Positions 59,801-64,000 of a DNA stretch of 64,000 bases are shown here, one piece after another. The notes under the pieces are model-generated. The model had not been told where the DNA came from and did no database searches. It worked only from the letters and a program-made list of their open reading frames with translations. A program made the translations under genes and the position numbers. The number at the start of each line of letters is the position of its first letter. Position 1 is the stretch's first letter. This DNA comes from Ophthalmolycus amberensis (lineage: Eukaryota; Chordata; Actinopteri; Perciformes; Zoarcidae): contig JAFEUB010001048.1 of NCBI GenBank assembly GCA_024529925.1, positions 788,501 to 852,500 on the forward strand, read 5' to 3'.

Positions 59801-62800
59801 GGCACACTATACTCCAAGCCTGTTTTAGCTTAATTTTATACCATGACATTTTTATGGCATACTATACTGACTTTATGATACACTGTATAATGACTTTAAA
59901 GGAAATGTTCATGGCATACTGTACTATGACTTTTTTATAACTTTTTTTCGACTTACTATATACTATAACCTTTTTATGTATTTTGGCTTTTTAAAATTTC
60001 TTTCCGCATTTTTTCCCGTTTTTAATGATGTAACATAATCTCTCTTTTTCATGACATACTATGCTATGAATTTTCACACATAATGTACTATGTCTTGACT
60101 TTTCATTAAAAAAATGCCTTTTTATGATGCATGTAATTATTTTTGGACATACAACACTGACTTTCTATTGCTTTCCATTTCATTTCATAGTATACAACTA
60201 CTTTTCTTTTCGTTTTTTCAAACTAAACTATTGCTTTTTCATAACTTATTTGACATACTATACTATAAATATTTTGACTTTTTATACATTTGCACACTTT
60301 ACCATTACTTTTAAAATTCTTTATCAACTATGTATTTTGCTTGTAACTTTTTGGGACATACTATTCTAGGACTTTTTGACAAACTATACCGTTACATTTT
60401 TTATTATTATTACACTATGAATTTATGTTTTGTACATACTATTCTATGACATTTTCTTGGCATACTGTACTGTGACTCTTTATTGCAAAGTTAAGCTTGA
60501 TTTTAAATAACACTTTGTATGTGGCATACTAATGAGTTTTTTATGAAATACATACAATAATATCTTTATCATGTCTGTATGTGCGTGCACAGTTTCATCC
60601 GATTTCTGAATGCGATATCTCTGGAACTTTTTAAGGGAATCTCATATTTTGCACAAACATCGACTTTGTCAAGGATGAACTGATTAGAATTTGGTTTTTA
60701 AAGTCACCTCACAAAACAAGCTTTTTAGCATAACTCAAGAATTATCATGCCCATATGCTAATTATGACAATTTCACACAAATGTCCAATAGAATAACATG
60801 ATGAAGTGATGACATTCTGGACAGATCTTGGTGTACACTGTAACTCGACTGTTTGGCGACCGCAAGGCATTAATTCTTGTTATCGAAATAAAATGAAGAT
60901 GTACTCTGTCCTTCCACAGGTACCTGCGTTGTTACTACTTTGCAGTCCGCAGTCTTATCAACATCGGTGGTCTTCCAGAGCCTGTAACCACCTTTGAGAT
61001 AACATTTCAGTTGACCAACTTTTTTATTGGCATCTTTGTGTTCTCTAGTTTGATTGGACAGGTAGGTTTGTATATTCATAACTATCATATCACACCTCCT
61101 ACCAAAAGCTTATCTTCACAATGTATATTGTAATCAAACACGCTCCCTGTCCATCTGTCTTTCTTTCTCTCAGATGAGAGATGTCATAGGAGCAGCAACA
61201 GCAGGAAAGACATATTTCAGGACATCTATGGATGGCTGTGTTGACTACATGAATACCTACGGGATCCCCAAATCTGTCCAGAACAGAATCCGGACCTGGT
61301 ACAACTACACCTGGGCAGCTCAGGGCATGCTGAGTGAGTCTAAACAATTCTTAAGTCAGAAATGTATGACAAAAACCTACTGAGACACTTAAGCTCTCAC
61401 ATGATCCAGAATAATATCAAAATGACAAAGCAATTTTTCAGATATGTCAAGAATTTGCTTTTAAAAGCTTACTGTATGTTGAGCTATCTGTGTCCCCTCC
61501 AGACGAGTCTGAGCTGCTGGACAGCATGCCTCTGGTGATGAAAACTGCCATCGCTGTGGACATCAACCTGACAACCTTTCAGAAGATCGCACTGTTTCAG
61601 GTGAGTCAGCAGTCACCATGTCCTCCTAATAATTTGAGAGAATTAAAGAAAATGTGATATGTGGAATTGGACACATGATATTGTCTCTTCCAGGGCTGTG
61701 ACCAGCAGATGTTGGTGGACATGTTGCTGAGGCTCAAGTCAATTGTCTATCTACCGGGAGACTTTGTTGTGAAGAAAGTGAGTACCGGTACATGTGTTTG
61801 TGTGTAAATGATAAACCTTGGCGATCATCATGAAGCAAATAAACAATAACATATTCAAGGTTTCATTATCCGAGTGTAATGATGACCTCTGCGTTCATGT
61901 TCTGCATCTTCCTCTGCAGGGGGACATCGGTAAAGAGATGTACGTCATCAAAAGTGGTGCGGTGCAGGTGGTGGGAGGACCCGACAACAGTATTGTGTTT
62001 GTCACACTGAAGGCTGGATGTGTGTTTGGAGAAATCAGGTTTGTCTGCGTTTAGTGATCTGTGACAAATAGAACATACAAAAACAAGAGCTGAAGAGAAA
62101 TTCAACAAGACTTCATTTTCATCATCCAGTAAGTGTCTTGATCAAGTATTGTACAAGGAGACTATATTTGCTTCAGTTAAATCTGGGACCATTTTCTTGC
62201 CTTAAACAAATATAAACTGTATTACGGCATAGTATACATAGATGGCTGTAGCAGTGCAGTCATATTGTACAGTCAATATAACCATCAGTCCCCAGCCGCA
62301 TTTCCCAAGAGACCAATGTTATTTGAAATAGACACTCTGGACACATGGCATTTTGTTTGCCTCTGTCCCCATCACAGTTTACTACAGTCTGCCAAAGATG
62401 GAGGAAACAGGCGCACAGCTAACGTGAAAGCGCATGGCTTCGTTAACCTTTTTGTCCTGGAGAAGAAAGATCTGTTTGATATCCTCATCCACTACCCAGA
62501 GTCTCAGAAAGTGTTGGCCAGGAAGGGAAGGCAAGTTATTTACAGTCATATTTGGTATGCAAAAGTTTCATTGTGGCTTTGGGTCCATTTTAACAAGTGA
62601 TTTATCAGCACCAACCTCTAAAAACCTTGGTCAAATCTTTGTGATACTCCATAAAATCCAAATGTGCCAATTCAATTCTGTAATGCAACCCATTAAGGAT
62701 TGTGTCTGTGTGATTGTGAAGGAAACTTACCAAAGCCAAAGGCCCTGCACCTGCTAAAACCAATGAGGAGAAGCCGAAAGGTTTGGGATTCCTCGCAGAA

Positions 62801-63085
62801 AAACCACTAACACCGAAACTAATTAAACTTATTGCCAATTTCCGCAAAGGACTCATCAAGGTAAAGTCTTTACAGTGAGGCAGCATTCTTCATACAGACA
62901 ACTGGGGTAGTTTGATTTGGTTGTTGACAAGTAGCCTTGCACATTTGTAAATGTTCAGAACATTGATAACTATTTATGATGGGGTAACTGGTACCAAACT
63001 TACAGGATACACTGCAGGTTTTACTCAAGACACAATGACAATGCTTTCTTTTTTTGTCTTATGTCCACAGAAAAGTGATGGGTAG
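47821..63085 (+). CDS. CNG channel beta subunit, CNGB3-type (gene 2), intact
   Basis: Exons: 47821-47913, 48491-48626, 51495-51561, 55763-55920, 56009-56305, 56394-56602, 56725-56775, 57724-57810, 57933-57997, 58455-58577, 60920-61061, 61174-61333, 61503-61600, 61694-61777, 61920-62038, 62378-62530, 62722-62860, 63071-63085. Total 2196 nt, 731 residues plus stop, all phases consistent. Order: MFSRFKKLMG start and Pro-rich stretch, Lys/Glu-rich segments (about 32-76 and 155-222), S1-S2 (254-307), S3 (340-355), S4-S5 (367-425), pore/S6 (429-476, filter IGGLPEP), C-linker (477-560), nucleotide-binding domain (563-675, FGEIS and NRRTAN), tail ending KSDG. Predicted to co-assemble with CNGA subunits in photoreceptor outer segments. 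CNGB3-type is preferred; CNGB1 is an alternative because motifs such as QNRIRTWY and HYPESQK look CNGB1-like. Confidence 0.9.
48688..48721. other. perfect 14-bp hairpin in gene 2 intron 2
   Basis: CTGACTACAGATAA, a 6-nt loop (GGAGTT), then TTATCTGTAGTCAG. The stem is perfect and starts 62 bp after the exon 2 donor. In RNA it could form a stable stem; no function is shown. Confidence 0.8.
49067..49470 (+). mobile_element. LTR-like segment (solo LTR) in gene 2 intron 2
   Basis: It begins TGTCAATATTGTC (alternatively at 49,076) and ends CACCTTAACTGTGACA, with a CTGCATTTGGGTCCT motif shortly before the end, as in the solo LTR at 187-658. The interior is T-rich with CTGCCTGC repeats. Flanks (AATAT on the left, AAATAT on the right) give only an imperfect target duplication. 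A decayed solo LTR of the same broad type is the best reading. Confidence 0.5.
49933..50940. mobile_element. DNA-transposon cluster with two interleaved inverted-repeat pairs
   Basis: L1 (49,933-50,011, starting GGCCCAATCCCAATGTAAGG) pairs with R1 (50,638-50,728, ending CACATTGGGATTGGGCCC). L2 (50,015-50,245) pairs with R2 (50,757-50,940, ending GATTGGGATTGGGCT). The order is L1-L2-centre-R1-R2, so the pairs cross instead of nesting. L2/R2 share CCCACTGTCAAATC/GATTTGACAGTGGG and GGGTTCATAAAGGGCTCAAA-type sequence. The likely origin is two related MITEs with AATCCCAAT termini, one inserted near the end of another, or overlapping composites. No transposase frame is present. Confidence 0.7.
51790..52060 (+). 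repeat. dispersed AT-rich repeat, copy 1
   Basis: Starts with two tandem ATTGTTGGAATGCTGTTAA units and a small palindrome (GTTGGAATGCT / AGCATTCCAAC). It then has CTACAGAAACCATTC, ATCAAAATGTTCAGCTCTTTC and CTTTTTGAATTATTAAGC. The later part recurs at 54,181-54,395 and 54,566-54,780. No coding content; family unassigned. Confidence 0.65.
52570..52900 (+). repeat. ~135-bp tandem repeat, about 2.4 copies
   Basis: The block containing CAAAATAAAAGCC, GCTTGTGATGA, CCTGTCATTTAATAACC and GTCTCCTCTCCCC recurs with the AAATAAAAGC motif ending near 52,620, 52,753 and 52,894 (spacing 133 and 141 bp). It lies in gene 2 intron 3. Confidence 0.75.
52955..53200 (+). repeat. (ACT/GCT)n trinucleotide array, left part
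   Basis: Degenerate trinucleotide repeats of ACT, GCT and ATT type on the plus strand. Poly-Thr and poly-Leu frames here are artefacts. The array is interrupted by the LINE at 53,201 and resumes at about 53,811. Confidence 0.85.
53201..53810 (+). mobile_element. 5'-truncated LINE-2 type fragment (RT end and 3' tail)
   Basis: The frame carries RT pieces YLSDRSQFVYVND, GVPQGSVLGPILFTLYM and HCYADDTQLY (the A/YADD catalytic block), then LNSDKTEV. It then passes into a 3' end with CAAATTTGTAATTTGTGATT and a tail of about four ATTGA units (AATTGAATTGAATTG). This is typical of L2/CR1-clade LINEs of fish. Flanking TTAG/ATTAG at both ends may be a short target duplication. The copy is broken and 5'-truncated. 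Confidence 0.75.
53811..54180 (+). repeat. (ACT)n trinucleotide array, right part
   Basis: It resumes directly after the LINE tail and includes a stretch of perfect ACT units near 53,870-53,900 and a CTTCTAAATACTAATA duplication near 53,965-54,000. Further ACT/TTCTACT arrays recur at about 54,395-54,555. Confidence 0.8.
54181..54780 (+). repeat. AT-rich dispersed repeat copies 2 and 3 with an ACT array between
   Basis: Copies at 54,181-54,395 and 54,566-54,780 share TTTTTTAAGC-like starts, CAGAAAC, TATCAAAATGTTCAGC, GAATTATTAAGCTTTTTGC, TTGGATATCTATTTTCAGC and the end CATTTTCAGCAGGAAATGC. The segment between them (54,395-54,555) is another ACT-type array. The whole is a compound repeat built of alternating modules. 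Confidence 0.7.
56803..57610. mobile_element. non-autonomous DNA element with a second fragment nested inside (gene 2 intron 7)
   Basis: The left end contains TAGTGGAAACGAACGAAGTAC, then CTTTACTTCATTA and CACTGCATTTATCTGACAGC. The right end contains TTTTACTTGAGTCAAATTTT, AAGGACCTTTACTGGTATTTT and CTTACTTCTTCCACCA. These match the two halves of a common fish element with GTGGAAGAAGTA-type termini. Between them, about 57,000-57,400, lie unrelated pieces, including GTTGCCAACCTTTTTGGATT followed by GTGACCCC, which look like a hAT-type end. So one repeat has inserted into another. Confidence 0.5.
58616..59035 (-). mobile_element. LINE-2 3' end fragment, reverse orientation (gene 2 intron 10)
   Basis: Read on the minus strand, it matches the tail of the LINE at 53,201-53,810: TTCAATTCAATTCAC, CCCAAAATCACAAATTTGCC, CAGAGGGCTTTACAATC and GAGGGATCCCTCTCCCAGGA correspond to that copy in reverse complement. 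It extends further upstream of the LINE 3' end than the similar segment in the other copy. The left boundary is clear at 58,616; the right boundary is approximate. Confidence 0.75.
59275..60875 (+). repeat. direct repeats flanking a TACTATA-type satellite (gene 2 intron 10)
   Basis: Two related segments (about 59,275-59,650 and 60,570-60,875) share AAGGATGAACT, GTGACCTCACAAAA/GTCACCTCACAAAA, AACTCAAGAATT, CATATGCTAATTATGA and GGCGACCGCAAGG-like sequence. Between them lies about 900 bp of degenerate repeats built on CATACTATACTATGACTTTT. Both parts resemble common fish repeats. No coding potential. Confidence 0.6.
60920..61061 (+). CDS. gene 2 pore exon (single, canonical)
   Basis: 142 nt, acceptor CTTCCACAG|G and donor GGACAG|GTAGGT. 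It encodes YLRCYYFAVRSLINIGGLPEP and S6 ending FVFSSLIGQ. It is the direct counterpart of gene 1 exon B. The preceding 2.3-kb intron holds only repeats, and I found no equivalent of exon A. Confidence 0.9.
61694..62530 (+). CDS. gene 2 cyclic-nucleotide-binding domain exons
   Basis: Exons 61694-61777, 61920-62038 and 62378-62530 carry GCDQQMLVDMLLRLKS, GDIGKEMYVIKSG, VTLKAGCVFGEIS, then NRRTANVKAHGF and HYPESQKVL. At 61,927-62,039 the DNA is almost identical to gene 1 (45,523-45,635), which suggests recent gene conversion or strong constraint. The intron after 62530 starts with GC (GGGAAG|GCAAGT), the usual context for functional GC donors. Confidence 0.85.
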
Positions 63086-64000
63086 CAGAACTGAAAGTGG
63101 GATGTGTGATGAGCTCCACCACATCAAATCTGTATATTACACTTTTCATTGGCGACTGGAAGGCCCACAAGAAGACAGAAACGGGGCATCTGTCATTTGA
63201 ATCTAATAATATTCACCTTGTAAATGTCTGTAGATTCCTCAATCATTTGATTTAGCCTGATCGGTGCCAGTATCCAAATCTGATGGTTAACAATATGTTT
63301 CAAGTTTGTGTTATTTTTGTATAAAACAATGTTAAGATGTTTACGGTGAAAGCAACACGTACTGTTAAGCGTCAACCTACTAATGTAAAACCTGAGGCAT
63401 TGCCGGGTTAAAATGTGGTGCTGGAGATGAGCAAACATTAAAGCACTGTGTTTGAAACATACTTAGCTTGTGACATAAAAATGGTTGATGTTTTTGTGGA
63501 CAATACTATGCTGGTTGCAACCTGCAAAGCTCAGAATAACAAGTTCTCTAGAGGCCAAAGAAATAGTAACAAACAGGAGACAGGAAACAATACTTCTAAA
63601 GATCAGTGTTATTTAAATTACAACACCAGAGCAGCCTGAAGCTTGCGACAGATATTTTAAGTCCACTTCACAAAATAAAATGCACATAAAGCTATAGAAA
63701 CATAATTTAAAAAAAAACTGTAACATGACGCATAACAAATACATTTGAAAAGAAATCCACACGTATGTAGAATAAGCTGAAAAAATAAGGTGTGTACACG
63801 GTTGTAGCTTCCTGCTCTCATGCACAAAACTGCAATTGGACATTTTCTCTCAATATGCAGATAGCTATGAACTAACATGACTGTATGTGACCTTTTGTCT
63901 GGATTTCGAACAGTTTTTAAATCGTCATCTCCCTCCGACTGCTCTGTAATACTGTATATTTGGGTTCAGCTCCTTGCAACTGTTTAATGAGTCTCTGTTC
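63086..64000. other. gene 2 3' UTR and downstream sequence
   Basis: Candidate poly(A) signals are ATTAAA at 63,437-63,442 and AATAAA at 63,674-63,679. Nothing else is recognisable to the end of the window. Short frames on both strands look random. Confidence 0.5.

Noticed and set aside
58580..60919. Search for an exon A counterpart in gene 2
   Set aside because: No frame with the YL-C-F-YA...GQ pattern and correct splice sites is present; the intron is repeats only.

Overview
The window is vertebrate nuclear DNA, almost certainly from a ray-finned (teleost, probably percomorph) fish. It has GT-AG split genes, teleost-type LINE-2 tails, several fish-type DNA-transposon remnants, CA/GT microsatellites and a gamma-type endogenous retrovirus. 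No bacterial or plasmid-like organisation is present, and no RNA genes or CRISPR arrays were found.

Layout. Positions 1-22,451 are gene-poor: a solo LTR with a 5-bp target duplication (182-663), dispersed repeats, microsatellites, and no gene I can recognise. Two tandem, same-strand genes for cyclic-nucleotide-gated channel beta subunits follow (CNGB3-type is the best match). Gene 1 spans 22,557-46,690 and gene 2 spans 47,821-63,085; only about 1.1 kb separates them. Both were assembled exon by exon from open frame, splice sites and mutual homology. Gene 2 is intact (18 exons, 731 codons plus stop). Gene 1 has the same architecture, but it carries two 1-nt frameshifts and a 16.9-kb third intron. 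That intron contains a pol-deleted endogenous retrovirus (27,868-35,380), a PIF/Harbinger-like element (36,385-37,391) and an internally deleted hAT transposase relic (38,744-39,880).

Most notable observation. Gene 1 carries two consecutive exons of identical length (142 nt) and phase, each encoding the pore helix, selectivity filter and S6. Exon B (44,353-44,494) is the normal CNGB-type pore (filter IGGL). Exon A (43,959-44,100) aligns to it without gaps at about 43% identity but has IAEL. This places a glutamate where CNGA subunits have their pore glutamate and CNGB subunits have glycine. Including both exons, or neither, would shift the frame, which is the usual signature of mutually exclusive exons. 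Gene 2 has only one pore exon. I know of no described CNG channel with alternative pore exons, but I could not search for one.

Function. Beta subunits co-assemble with CNGA subunits into cGMP-gated channels of photoreceptor outer segments (CNGB3 in cones). The order of features in both proteins is: Pro/Ala-rich N-terminus, Lys/Glu-rich coiled coil, S1-S4, S5-pore-S6, C-linker, cyclic-nucleotide-binding domain and a short C-terminal tail. The rest of the window (introns and flanks) is largely transposon debris, including interleaved inverted repeats, trinucleotide arrays interrupted by a LINE, and a nested transposon.
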